The translations under genes were made by a program, and so were the position numbers. DNA of 64,000 nucleotides from Gnetum montanum (lineage: Eukaryota > Streptophyta > Gnetopsida > Gnetales > Gnetaceae). The notes under the pieces were generated by a model. The model searched no databases, had not been told where the DNA came from, and worked only from the letters and a program-made list of their open reading frames with translations. The stretch is taken from the NCBI GenBank assembly GCA_015680685.1, contig MNCI01018196.1, forward strand, positions 19,181 through 83,180, read 5' to 3'. Within the stretch, counting starts at the first letter, position 1. The number at the start of each line of letters is the position of its first letter. Positions 1-10,787 of this stretch are shown here, piece by piece.

Positions 1-564
1 ACGTCTTGGACTAATGTCGCTACCACTAGGATTACCAAGTGGAATTATTATTGAGCAAATCAAATAATATCACTATTGGTATTACCAGAAAACTATAGTT
101 AACATTCAAAACTAGCTGTACCCATGCTAATGTACTAATTATGCATGTAAAGTAAAGTGCTTGAGAAAGTAAAATATTAACTAAGAAAATAGGGAAAATT
201 ATTCAAGGTAAACAGAAAGTAAACTAAGTGATGATGCAATGATGAAAAATAGCTTCGATTTTTATTTTCATTCAAAACTTGTGTCCAAGTATAATATGCT
301 TGAATAAAGACTCCGTTCACTTTCTAACACCACGTTAGGGGCATACACTTCTATTCCTAAGTTACAAAAAAAAAAAAAGAAAACTGCAAGTGTCTACCTA
401 AGGGTGTCATGAATTTTGTATCGAATTGTGCATCTATGTAATGTATTTATAGGGTTGCACAAATCCCAAGACATCATATCCACAATGACATATCATGAGA
501 AGTGACACTAAATCAATGACATCATTGCTATGATGTCATTTGGACTCAAAATTTGACTTTATCA
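1..564 (-). mobile_element. 3' LTR of a minus-strand Ty3/gypsy element
   Basis: This is a long terminal repeat read on the minus strand, probably cut by the window edge. Its minus-strand start is TGATAAAG at 564, directly next to a polypurine tract at 565-573. A minus-strand TATA-like box lies at about 447-453 (TATTTATAG on the plus strand). Positions about 150-530 match 39691-40083, a second fragment of the same LTR family, in the same order (AAAGTGCTTG, ATTAACTAAGAAAATAGG, GGGCATACACTTCTA). Layout and conserved blocks (AATAAAGA, then a GGGCAYA motif) resemble the LTRs of element 2. The left end is not defined. Confidence 0.72.
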
Positions 565-573
565 TACCCCCAT
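565..573 (-). other. Polypurine tract of the left-edge gypsy element
   Basis: On the minus strand this reads ATGGGGGTA immediately before the LTR start TGAT. It matches the tract before the 3' LTR of element 1 (GTGGGGGTATGATG at 10779-10792). This is the expected plus-strand DNA priming site of an LTR retrotransposon, and it fixes orientation and the LTR boundary. Confidence 0.75.
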
Positions 574-799
574 GACTAACTGGAAACTTGTCCTTGAGTC
601 AAGAAAAAATGAGGATAGAGTCCCTTACAAAATTAGAAGATATATTCGACTATGTTTGACTATCTTAACTATTTACATGACATTGAATTCCATAGTGATG
701 TTTTACAAAACTTTTTCACAGTTTTATGACAAAACAAGCCAAAAAATTGAAGAAGCTCAATATAGCCTATGTTCCCAGTGGTGTTGGCTACTCCATTGA

Positions 800-1712
800 T
801 TAGTTCCCTTTATCATTAAGGTTTGTAAATTGATATCTATTTAGTAGTTCTTGAAGCTTTTCCTCCTTCATTCTAGGGTCATGTATCATCCATGCTTGTT
901 GTGCAACATGTGATGGTGCCGGTACATCCCATGGGCATGGTAGCTGTGGGAACATTTGATTTCATTTAATGTACCATGCTACAAATTGCCTTTGCTTCTT
1001 TTCAAATGCCCTAGCTATTTTTTGTAGTTCCTAATAATCTAACATTTTGTGAGTTATGTTTTCTACAACATTTTTATGGCCTTGATAGTTGGTCTTAACA
1101 ACTTCTTGTTCTAGCTTTGCTACATGTAAGTTTTGTAGTGTGGCCTTTCTATTAGAAAACTCTTTCTCATATAAAGTATACACGGATGCTTCTTGATATT
1201 CTAACTCATTTTTGGGCTTGCTTGCTATCAACAAGGCTAAGTTAGCATAATAAAGGTTAGCTAACCCCATGTATTCTATAAGATCCTTGATCTATAGGTT
1301 TTGTTTTTTTTTTTTTAGCTTGGTGGACATGGGCTAGGCTATCCAAGATTATCTACTAGTCTAGATGTTCTACTAAAATTGACCTGATCTTGGCATAAGC
1401 CATATGGATTTCTTTCTCATTATTCTGCTTATACATGCCCACCTAATCATGAAAATGATCTTTAAGCCTCTGATGCTTCTTGGCTTCATTTTGCCATGGG
1501 ATTGCTTCAAGTGAAAGCTTTTGATGAATAGTGCTGACTTCTTCCATTGACAATGTCTTGTTTTTGCTAGCTAACTGGCTCATATCTTGGTTTACCCAAA
1601 TTAGTTACTCTTAGAGTTGCTAAATTCTCTCATTGAGGATGTTCTTTTGTTTCTACACATTGGCCAATTGTGCATTTTTTGCAGATAACTATTAATTTTC
1701 TTCTTGTAGGAT
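800..1712 (-). pseudogene. Decayed coiled-coil reading frame inside the 3' LTR
   Basis: Read on the minus strand from 1712 down to a terminal TAA at 800-802, this is a coherent frame of about 300 codons. It is rich in Gln, Lys, Glu and Leu and looks like a long coiled coil (for example SQLASKNKTLSMEEVSTIHQ, then LEQEVVKTNYQGHKNVVENI), ending in a Pro/Trp segment and EEKLQELLNRYQFTNLNDKG. The premature stops in the readable parts are mostly TAG or TAA where a Gln codon fits, as expected if CAG/CAA lost its C. A run of about 13 A (T on the plus strand, 1306-1318) shifts the frame once. The frame ends about 230 bp before the polypurine tract, so it is a 3' reading frame of the left-edge gypsy element. 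Element 1 interrupts its N-terminal side at about 1713. I do not recognise a family; no membrane segment argues for an envelope protein. Confidence 0.55.
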
Positions 1713-1713
1713 A

Positions 1714-2521
1714 GTGAGTGATATCGGAGATGATGAAGTGATATCAGACATGCAATGTCGAAGGCTATCTCATTGCCTATAAATAAGAGACAAGGGCACT
1801 TGGTTTGAATTTGTTTTCTTAGTTCTTTAGCCAAACTCTTATAGTTTTTTCTTTTCAAAGTTAGAATTATTTCTAAGTGCTCGCAATAGGAGTCATAAAG
1901 TGAATAGATCTTTATTGAAGCATTGTGTACCTAAGCACAACTTCTGTTTAGAAATAAAGATGAACTTTGTGATAAACCTTGCAACATTCAAAATAGCTTA
2001 ATTATTTCATTTAATATTATTTATTGTTATTTGATGCTTTCATTAGTTAGTTAATGTTATTTCTATCTAATTGTTAATTATCAATGAATTAGCACACTTG
2101 GCACACTCAACAAGACCACTTCAAGCATACGTGAAACACTTGGTAACCTAGTAACAAGTAGTATTTGGCAATCTCAGTAGTGTTGTACTAGTTTAGGATG
2201 TGTTCAAAGAATGGGAATAGATGCTGGTGTTATGATTTGATTCACATTAGAGTTATAAAAAATCCATTAGTTAACTAAATATTTTCATTGCACACACTTA
2301 GAAGAGTAAGATAGAAAATATAAAAAACATGAAAATCATATACCTCAAGTTTACTTAACCATACAATTGTGCCTTACAAGTAATCTTGGCAAGACAACGA
2401 CTGCATAAATCATCCTTGTTCCATGTAGGAGCATAAGCACTTAATCCTCGAAGTTCAACTAGATCATGCGTGAACGCTCATATTCATATGGTTGGGTGTA
2501 GGGATATCTCACTGCTCATCA
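1714..2521 (+). repeat. 5' LTR of element 1
   Basis: This LTR aligns along its length with 10836-11575. Shared landmarks are ATATCAGACATGCAATGTC, CTATAAATAAGAGA, a GCTTAATTATT block and the end CTCACTRYTCATCA. It ends in CA at 2521, one base before the primer site. The beginning, corresponding to 10788-10835 of the 3' copy, is missing. Relative to the 3' LTR it has an extra segment of about 35 bp after 1910. The two LTRs differ at many scattered sites, which means an old insertion. Confidence 0.88.
1777..1789 (+). promoter_or_regulatory. TATA box of the element 1 5' LTR
   Basis: CTATAAATAAGAG lies about 65 bp into the LTR and is identical in the 3' LTR at 10898-10910. Its position in U3 and its conservation fit the core promoter of the element. 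Transcription would begin some 25-35 bp downstream; activity today is not implied. Confidence 0.65.
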
Positions 2522-2522
2522 T

Positions 2523-2540
2523 TGGCATTATTGTTGGGGA
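2523..2540 (+). other. Primer binding site, tRNA-Asp type
   Basis: TGGCATTATTGTTGGGGA begins two bases after the LTR end. It is the standard plant Athila/Tat primer site complementary to the 3' end of tRNA-Asp(GTC), changed at six positions, all C-to-T or G-to-A. Element 2 has the same site less decayed (25064-25081). The identification rests on the known 3' sequence of plant tRNA-Asp. Confidence 0.82.
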
Positions 2541-2657
2541 TTTTGTTGTTTGTGCGCTAATTAGAACTTAGGAAATCTTTCCATCATTGGAACGAACCCT
2601 TAGAGTTAACTATCCTATAATTACCAGAGAAGGGTATTGCACACTAAGTAATTAATC

Positions 2658-4810
2658 ATGTCTCCTTCTTCTTATGAAAGTGCTTCACTGACTAGGTTTG
2701 ATACCATGAACAATCGAAGGTGGAGTGCACAAGATAATCCACCAATGCCCTAACAATTTCTCATGGTATACACTCATCATGATGAGTATGTACCAAAATT
2801 TACCTTTATCCTGCACTAGGATGAATAGCTGTGATGGCATGATTTAGAAGGTAACATAGTGCTAACCCCCAATTGCTCAATCCCAAGCATGCTTCTTCGT
2901 GCTCTCACAAAAATTGGTATGTAGCACTTATAGTCGAAGTACATTGTGCATGAACAAGATTCAAGAGATTATCAAACCATAGAGGAATCATGCTAGAGGG
3001 ATTTTCAATAAGAGAGGCATTAAAAATCTGTAAAGGGGAATTGGTCTTAGGATGTCTCATTTTCCCTAAGTGAAAATGAGGATGCTAAACTTGTCTCAGG
3101 TGATTTTCCACAAAACGATGTTCCTCTCATTGACTTTGGTGAAAGAGTTGTGTATCATAATTTTCACTCAACTACTCATAATCTAGGTTCTAGTATCAAT
3201 GAACACAAAGGATTTGAAAAGGATCACAAATGCATGATAATGATGGACATTCTGATAGTAACCACGACCGAGACCATGACCACCAAAGAGATGATAACAG
3301 GTATTGTCATGGTGCCAATCCTCCTTCCTCTTCACCATCATCATCTCCTTCCCCCTCTCCATTAGGATTTGAATATAGTCGTAAATGGTTAGACCATGAG
3401 AGCAAGGGTAGGCAAGATAGAAACCATTTACAAAATAGTAGAGAAAGGGGACAAGGGCATTCTAGAGAGACATGTCATGAAAGAAGATAGAGTAGGAAAC
3501 AACATAGGCATCATAGACATCATAGATAGCTTGATCATGATGAGCCCCTACTCACCACTCGAAGTATGTTAGATATAACATAGGCTGTTAAGATCGCAAC
3601 AAGGCACTAAAAAGATAGTAGGATCAATAGACTAGACATGAATAACATCCCACAATTTAAAGGGGGATACAATGCTAATCCTCAAAACCATTTATAAGCA
3701 TTGCATGATGCATGTTACTTGCAAAATATAGAAAATGAATGGCAAAAGCTAAAGTTGTTTTCATAGACACTAATCAAGGAAGCAAAAAGCTGGTATCAAT
3801 CTCTCGAGCTAGAATCCATTCGTCAATAGAGTACCATGTTTGAGCTATTCAACAATAAGTATTAAATGTACTCCCGAGTGTTCAACTTGTGTAAGAAAAT
3901 CCAAGGATGGAAATAAGGAGGACACAAATCCTTGAATGATACCATGGGCCAATACTATACATTATTACATTGTTGCCCTAGCCATGGTTACTCCCAAAAG
4001 GAACAACTACGTCATCTTGTAGATGGGCTTAAGTATAAAACGTGAAGAACACTTGAGACTTATTCCCAAGGAAGGCTATCTGAGCTTAGATCCCATCAAA
4101 TACAAAGATTGTTAGAACAAGTTTCTAGGGAGGAAGGTGAGTTGAGGAAATGAGAAAGTGCAAAGAAGTACAATAGAGATCCTTCCCTCCAAAAGAAGGA
4201 AGTTAGATTTTGCAAAGATGAATAAGAGTCAACACTTGAAGAGATGGTGATTAGAAAAGTTTTTCCCATTCAAAAATTTACATCAAAAGTATTGGCAAAG
4301 TTAGATCAAATGTGGAATTCCATAGAATATAAATTTCAAACCATCTTAAAAATAGTAGAGGAGTCTAGGAAGCAACGTAGTGACCGAGAGAGGAGGAAAA
4401 AGAGAGAAGCTAAGTATGCACATAACAAGGGTAAGGGAAAGGTTGTCATCATTGAAGAGGTTGTGGATTCAGACATAGAGGATGATGGTAGATGTGAAAT
4501 TTTCCAATATGATCATCTTAAGGGATGTTTCCCCATAGTGTCACATTTGTAAGAGTTTGAGGTGTATGCACTAAATCCACGATTGAACAGACAACAAACA
4601 TCCAAAACGTTACCTTATTCTCAAGGTAATCCAAAGCAGTTCCACCAACCCTGGAAATATTATCTAAGTGGATCTCCATCACAAATGCATGAACAATATC
4701 AATGATGGAAACACCCACAATCATAGGGAATTCCACCAATACATCAATAGTACCATTAGCATCAACTAGACCTATACGGGTATTACATTCAGTAGCTGAT
4801 CTCTCCACGT
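2658..4810 (+). pseudogene. gag: gag of element 1
   Basis: The start ATG (MSPSSYESASL) lies 118 bp after the primer site, matching the gag start of element 2. Order along the frame: an N-terminal region; a His/Asp/Ser/Pro-rich low-complexity stretch (3230-3490); the capsid-like retrotransposon gag core near 3680-4130 with WYQSLELESI at 3791 and FELFNNKY; a basic stretch RERRKKREAKYAHNKGKGK at 4390-4445; then the C-terminal motif CEIFQYDHLKGC at 4492-4527, which in related copies reads C-x2-C-x4-H and may be the nucleic-acid-binding knuckle. The protein would coat the RNA in cytoplasmic particles. There are many stops and several frameshifts. Confidence 0.78.
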
Positions 4811-5089
4811 AACTCTACTAGTCATGTCACTCTTCAGCCTCACTACCAAGCCCTTGAATATTACAGAACTTCCTCTCCAAGCAGTGATGCTCCACATACA
4901 TACTATCATTCTCATCTGTCTGCATCTCTTCCACCCTCAACTCCATTACCACCTTCTCCAACTATGCAGTGTTAGCTTCTTGCCTTGTCGCAACAACATA
5001 ATGCTATAAGGGTTGTCAATATTCAACCTACTATTGGTTTAAAAAACTACACAAAGATGAGACCTTTCTATAGAACCAACAATCCAACC

Positions 5090-5710
5090 AAGTCCTTACA
5101 ACTACAAGTAGCTAATTATCCAAACACCTTATAATCATTTGAATCTTTAGAGCTTCCTTCAAACCAAAAATCGTACCCAATGCATATTTTCATGTTAACG
5201 CATGCCATTACTGATTGGATTAAAGTTGGCCATCTTCCTAGGAAATTCTTTGATCCTAGAAGTCCTCTTTTATATTTCCAAATCATTGGAAATAAGCCTT
5301 TCAAATCTCCTTTGGATTCAGGTTCTAGTGTTAACTTTATCTCTTAAGAAATTTATAAATATTGCAACTTGCCTCCACTAAAGAATAGTAACATTCATTT
5401 AGAGTTGGCTAACTAGTCCATCACTATTCTATAAGGATTAGTGGAGGACATTGTCACCACTATTTGTGGATGGTCCTATCTAACTCATTTCCTAGTTATC
5501 CTAGTCAATAATTGTAAGGAAGACTTCCAAATCATAATGGGAAGAGCATGGCTGAGTACAATTGATGCACATCTAAGAATATGTGATCTTTCCCTAGAGA
5601 TATCAAAAGAAAATATGTTTGGGAAGATTGAGAAGAAGAAAGTTTCATGCATTACATACAGTGACATACAGTGCAACTGCATGCAAAAGTCCTGGTTTGT
5701 ATGATGCTTA
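5090..5710 (+). pseudogene. Retropepsin (protease) of element 1
   Basis: This encodes the aspartic protease that cleaves Gag-Pol. The active-site motif is preserved as PLDSGSSVNFIS at 5308-5343, followed after about 100 residues by IIMGRAWLSTIDAHLRICDL, the conserved second part of the plant gypsy protease, and a shared tail KKKVSCITY. Single stop codons interrupt both halves. The same tail occurs in element 2 and E3, which links the three elements. Confidence 0.8.
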
Positions 5711-6234
5711 ACATTACCTGCATGCAATCAGTGTGCATAAGTAACTAACATACAAAGATACCTGTATGTAGCAACCACAAGATAGGAAGCCACCTAGTGG
5801 CTAGTAGCTAACCAAGAAAGTAATTCAAATTTATGCATGGAATGAACTAAGAGCTTAACTTGTTCCTACATCGATAGCATAGATCCATTAGAGGAAGTTC
5901 ATCGCCAACTTTCAAGCACTGACATAAAAAATATTAACTGGAGAAAGTTTGAAATCCTTGACAAGTTTCACCAAGAGCCCCTCAAATTATAACTATTGAC
6001 CATTGATATGGAGTATACATTTCTCAAGAATGGAAAATTGGTAATCATTAATGCAAAGCTTGCTCCTCAACAAAAAGAAAATTGCTGAAGATGGTAAACA
6101 AATGGTCAAAATCCTTTGCTTGGTCATATCCTAAATTAACAAAAATAGATCCTAAGATATGCCAACATAGAATTTACATTGACCCTTCTATGAAGCCTTG
6201 ATGACAATCACAAAGACAACTAAACCCAAAGCTT

Positions 6235-7040
6235 GGGTAGGTAGTTAAGGAAGAAATTGAACAACTTTTGGGGGCTAGGTTCATCTATCCCATTATTGAT
6301 AATAAATGGGTTAGTCCATTATTCATTCTGCTAAAAAGGTGGGTAAATGGAGGATGTGTATAAAATTTAGGCTATTAAACATGGTAACATTTAAAGAACA
6401 TTTTCTGTTGCCATTTGTTGACTAATTCTTGGATACCATTGCAAGGTACTATTACTATAGTTTTTTGGATGGTTATAGTGGGTAAAACCAAATCCAAATA
6501 ACACTAGAGGATCAAGCCAAAACTAGATTCACGAGTCCTTGAGGGACATTTGCATATAGGTAGATGTTGTTTGGCTTGTGCAATGCTTCAGCAATGTTTC
6601 AATGTTTGGTTCTCAGTATATTTCAGTAGCAAATAGGGAATGGTGTTGAGGTTTTCATGGATGATTTCTCCACCTATGAAGAAAACATTGAACAAGTATT
6701 GAATTGATTAGAGCAAGTATTGAAACAATGTGTTGAAACCAACCTAAGGCTCAATTGGCAGAAAATCCATTTAATGGTCCAAGAGGACATTGTATTAGGG
6801 CATAAAATTTCATAGAAAGGGATACATGTACATATTAAAAAAATTAAAGTCATCGAAGGAATCACTCGTCAACCTAAAACTATAAAAGATATTCAATCAT
6901 TCCTTGGACATATTGGCTATTATAGATGCTTCATTGAGAACTTTTCATTGATTGAAAAACCATTGGTAGAATTAAGAAAGAAGGATATGCCCTTTGAATG
7001 GACTAGGGAATGTGAGCTAGCTTTTCAAACCTTGAAGTAG
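6235..7040 (+). pseudogene. pol: Reverse transcriptase of element 1
   Basis: RNA-directed DNA polymerase of the gypsy pol. Readable blocks include RFIYPIIDNKWVSP at 6279, FGLCNASAMFQ, the catalytic box VFMDDF at 6651-6668 (the F-M-D-D form of Y/F-x-D-D), then QSFLGHIGYYRCFIENFSLI and FEWTRECELAFQTLK. Both catalytic aspartates of the box are present, but the domain carries several stops and at least one frameshift around 6360. Confidence 0.85.
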
Positions 7041-7455
7041 AAGCTTGTAGAAGCACCCATTCTACAAGCTCCTGATTGGTCTAGACCATTCCATATAATG
7101 ACTGATGCATCTAACTTTGCTTTAGGAGCCTTACTTACATAGTTAGATGATCAACAATTTCCCTGTTACATTCACTATGCAAGTTGAAGTATTGCTAATA
7201 CACAACTCAACTATACCGCAATAGAAAAAGAATTAATGACTATTGTGTTTACACTAGAGAAATTTAGGCACTATGTATTAGGCTATAAGGTATTTGTACA
7301 CATATATCATAGTGCGACTTGATTCCTTATGAATAAATCAATGGTGAGCCCTCACATCATACGATGGCTTGTGATCTTGCAAGAGTTCGATATCATGGTA
7401 ATAGATCGTAAAGGCACCAAGAATGTTATTGTTGATCATTTATCTTGGTTACAAT
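7041..7455 (+). pseudogene. pol: RNase H of element 1
   Basis: This domain follows RT without a gap. It begins at LVEAPILQAPDWSRPFHIMT and carries the first acidic residue in IMTDASNFALGAL (7098 onward) and the second in AIEKELMTIVFTLEKFRHY. It ends near KNVIVDHLSWLQ (7420-7455), the usual end of the gypsy RNase H connection. Three stops are visible. It would degrade the RNA strand during cDNA synthesis. Confidence 0.82.
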
Positions 7456-8755
7456 GGGACAACAAAGAGGATGAATATCCAATTTCTGATCAGTTCCCTA
7501 ATGAACTCCTCTTTTTAGGTGTAATAAATTATCAACCACCCATCGATACAAACTGGTATAGTAGAATTCTTATTTATCTTCTTACACAAGAAACACCAGA
7601 AAGGATTTGATGGAAATCAACCAAGCCAAACATTTCATGGAAATCAACCAACACCTTTACAATGTGTGTTTTGATTGCACGGCGTAGATCAATTGTGAGT
7701 TCTCCAAGATGCTCATTAGGGCCCTTATCGGGGATATTACATTGGGATACAAACAACCATTAAAATCTTACTTGCAGGATATTATTGGCCTACATTATTT
7801 TGGGATGACCATCATTTTGTCCAATCTTGTGAGCACTACCAACATGATGGGGGAATGACTGCTAGAATGAAGGATCCACAACAATGGATTTAATCCTTAG
7901 AACCCTTCGACATGTGGGGTATTGATTTTATGGGGCCTATTACATTGATTTCTAATAGAAAAGTTGACATTATTGTTACTATTGACTATTTCAAAAAATG
8001 GGTAGAAGCAGCCATCATTATCGACTGTACATCATCTACCACTGCATGATTTGTTCAACAAAAAATCATAAATAGGTTTGGCATGCCTCATGCACTTATT
8101 TCTAATAATAGTACACACTTTATAAGTGCAACTTTTTAGAAGTTGATGCAATGTTTAGGAGTTGAGGATAAACTGACTACACCATATCATCCTAAAGTGA
8201 ATGGTCAAGCTGAAGTCACCAATAGGGAAATCAGAAAAAAATTGACATGGACCATTAGCAAATATAGGCAAGACTGGAGCATCAAACTGAACAATGCTCT
8301 TCGGGCCTACCACTTCACATGGAAACTCCATATAGGCTGCTCTCCCTATGAGTTAGTGTATAGTAAACTTCCAATACTTCCTATCCAAGTTGAACTCCAT
8401 AGGCTATCTACAGCATGTGATCTTAACCTTGATCTTAGTCTAGCATAGAAAGAATGGTTAATGAATCTTAACTTGCTAGATGAAAACCAATTAGCCACCC
8501 TATCATCTAACAAACTGCACAAGGCCTTCAAGAACAATGTCATAACCTAAAAACTCGAAAAGTCAAATACCAACTAGAATATAGGGTTTTTTTATTGGAA
8601 TCTCGCACATGTACTGCAATGAACTAAATTTCAAATGCTATGGGAAGGACTCTATATCATTCATGAAACTTTTCCTTCACGGGCCATGATGATCTATGAA
8701 CCTGGAAGCCTGAATAAGAAATTATTGCTCAACATCTAACAAACCAAACCTTTCC
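7456..8755 (+). pseudogene. pol: Integrase of element 1
   Basis: DDE integrase with an N-terminal zinc-binding remnant (YYWP, then SCEHYQHDGGM, 7770-7860). The catalytic core holds the first Asp in MWGIDFMGP (codon 7924-7926) and the Glu in NGQAEVTNREI (codon 8212-8214). The middle catalytic Asp is lost: LISNNSTHF at 8095-8121 has Asn (AAT) where the family has Asp-Asn, a G-to-A change at 8104. The C-terminal part runs through SPYELVYSKLPILPIQVEL to about 8755. A later stretch, 7570-7680, contains a small tandem repeat of AAATCAACCAA. The enzyme could not be active. Confidence 0.83.
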
Positions 8756-10778
8756 ATGAGTCCAAAATGGCCAGTACTAACACTACCTTTGTTGATGGAC
8801 AACCCTACTCATTATTTTAGATCTCCTCCTTCCAACTTAGCTGTGGGGGAGATGGCACCAATGCTAACTCTCCTAGGTCCTCAGTTTCTTTTATCTTTTC
8901 TATTTTACACATTTTTCATCTTTATTTGTTTCTATTTTACACCATTGTTAAGATTTTTACTATTTCTTTCGTTATTACCTTTTTGTTTCATTTATTTTTC
9001 ACTTGTCACATAATAAGTGCTCATGATGGTGGGTTGGGCTATATTGGTATTGATTACTAGTGTTTGGTTTTTACCTTTGACTTTCAAAGCTAATGCTAAG
9101 ATACAATTTTTTTGTATAAAAAAGACAATGAGTCCATGTTATCCATTCATCCATTCAAGTCTATGGTCTCCCTTTTTTTGGCAATGTATTATCCCTTTTT
9201 CTAAGAAAACCTATTAAAGAATTTTTGGCTTAGTCTTCTTTAAACCAAAGGAGGATTCAAATGGATTGAAAAGGGTGTGACTTCAAGGCGATTCAACACA
9301 TGTTTGCTAGTTATTATCTTGTATACTTGGATTTTTTCCATAAGTTTCTTGTCATTCCATTATTGACTAATATCTGGAATTTGCATGAATCAAATAATTC
9401 TTTGCATGGTTTGGTTTCCACTTTAAATAACAAGAAAAAGATTACTAGGAATTCAAAGCACACCCATTAGACATAATAAAGAAAAATTGCCTACAAGCAT
9501 TAGTTATGGCACTAGAAAGACATGTTATCCATACTTGAATGTTCCCTCTAACTACAATTCTTCCTAACTTCCTACTTCTCTATTCTTCTCTTGTTGGAAT
9601 GGTGGTTTCTTTGTAGGAGCATTCTTGCTACTTCAGAAGGATGGATTGGTCAAGTTTGTTGATGTGAGATCACTAGATGTGGTTAGCTTTAATTTGGATT
9701 TGGGCTGAATTTTATTAAGTCACCTTAACCACCTACTACACAAGGGATTGTACATGATCTTGATTTTGGGATTTCATTCCACTCTTTCTTCTCTTTCCAT
9801 ATTACTTTCCATATTCCACCTCATTGCTAGTTTTATGATTAGTCTATATCTTGTCCAACGCATTGTTATTCTTTGGCAAATTTGTGTGGGTGAATTCTTA
9901 ACTATTGTTTCCATATGTCATTCTTAGAGCCTACGAACTCTTTGGTTTGTGGGTTTGTCAAGGCATAAAGGGGCATGAGCCTACTTTGAGGAGGATTCAT
10001 TAGCATTCTCTTTTGGTGCAATTGTTAAGTTCTTTTCCCTCAAAATTTTTTTGTAATTAACTATTCCTTATTTCACACCATCCATAACATCTATTGTTGT
10101 TTTTGTTTTATTGGATTCACCATTGTTATTTCTCTAATTTTCCTTGTTCTTTCATTTTCCATCCTATCTCTACTGAAGGTTCGCTCTTTGTCATGGGGGC
10201 CTATTGCAAATTTTTCCATTCCATTACTTATCTCACCCTACACCTTGGATAGTTATTAGTTACAAACCTCTAACCCAGTATCTACCATACCCACAACCTA
10301 GCCAATGTGCTTCATATCGAGGCAAGGTATCAACTACATCATACCTCATCTACCCTTGCTAAATTGTGGTTGTGTTGTGTGTGTAGATGGTGATTACATG
10401 AACAATAAACTAGGATAGAAGAGAGCACTCAGGATGGATTGGAGTTGGAGAATTTACGTGAAAAACACGCTTAATCATGTGTCCATGGATTAACAACAAT
10501 GTGCACAATTTTGACATCGGCAACAACATGCCTCATTTTATTTTCTCTCTCTCTCTCTCTCTCTCTCCCCCTTCAAGCTATCAAATGAGGTTCTCGATGT
10601 CATCTATGTATAGTATTCACCACAATGGTTATGAACACCAATGTTGTAATACGTTTGTTAATCTATTTACTAGGAACTTTGAGTTTGTCTTTCATGTCAC
10701 CGTCAGTTGTCATTCAGTTAATAATTCCATATCTTTTAATATTTTGTAAGGACCTTGACAATGAGTTTTCATTCAGTT
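8756..10778 (+). other. 3' non-pol region of element 1
   Basis: This is 2 kb between integrase and the polypurine tract with no convincing protein frame. Blocks at about 8850-8960, 9405-9730, 10320-10420 and 10690-10780 match the complement of element 2 between 21640 and 19730 in the same order (for example AATTCAAAGCAC, GTTCCCTCTAACTA, CAAGGTATCAACT, ATATTTTGTAAGGA). The region is therefore a conserved part of this family. Two open stretches near 8756-9217 are hydrophobic T-rich translations, not a recognisable envelope gene. Confidence 0.6.
10545..10567. repeat. (TC)n microsatellite
   Basis: A perfect TC dinucleotide run of about 11 units in the 3' region of element 1. Element 2 has a shorter TCTCTC tract at the matching place (complement of about 19920-19940), so it grew from a short ancestral tract. 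Confidence 0.9.
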
Positions 10779-10787
10779 GTGGGGGTA
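10779..10787 (+). other. Polypurine tract of element 1
   Basis: GTGGGGGTA lies directly before the 3' LTR start TGATGAACC. It matches the tract at 565-573 (other strand) in sequence and position. Confidence 0.75.

Noticed and set aside
3230-3490. His/Asp/Arg-rich frame as an independent host protein
   Set aside because: It lies in the middle of gag of element 1 and has a counterpart in gag of element 2 (24146-24385) at the same place.
8756-9217. Two hydrophobic open frames after integrase as an envelope gene
   Set aside because: Composition comes from T-rich DNA; no signal peptide plus anchor pattern or cysteine pattern, frames not conserved in element 2.
10545-10567. TC run as a regulatory GAGA-type element
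   Set aside because: It is a simple microsatellite within a dead retrotransposon and shorter in element 2; no further evidence.
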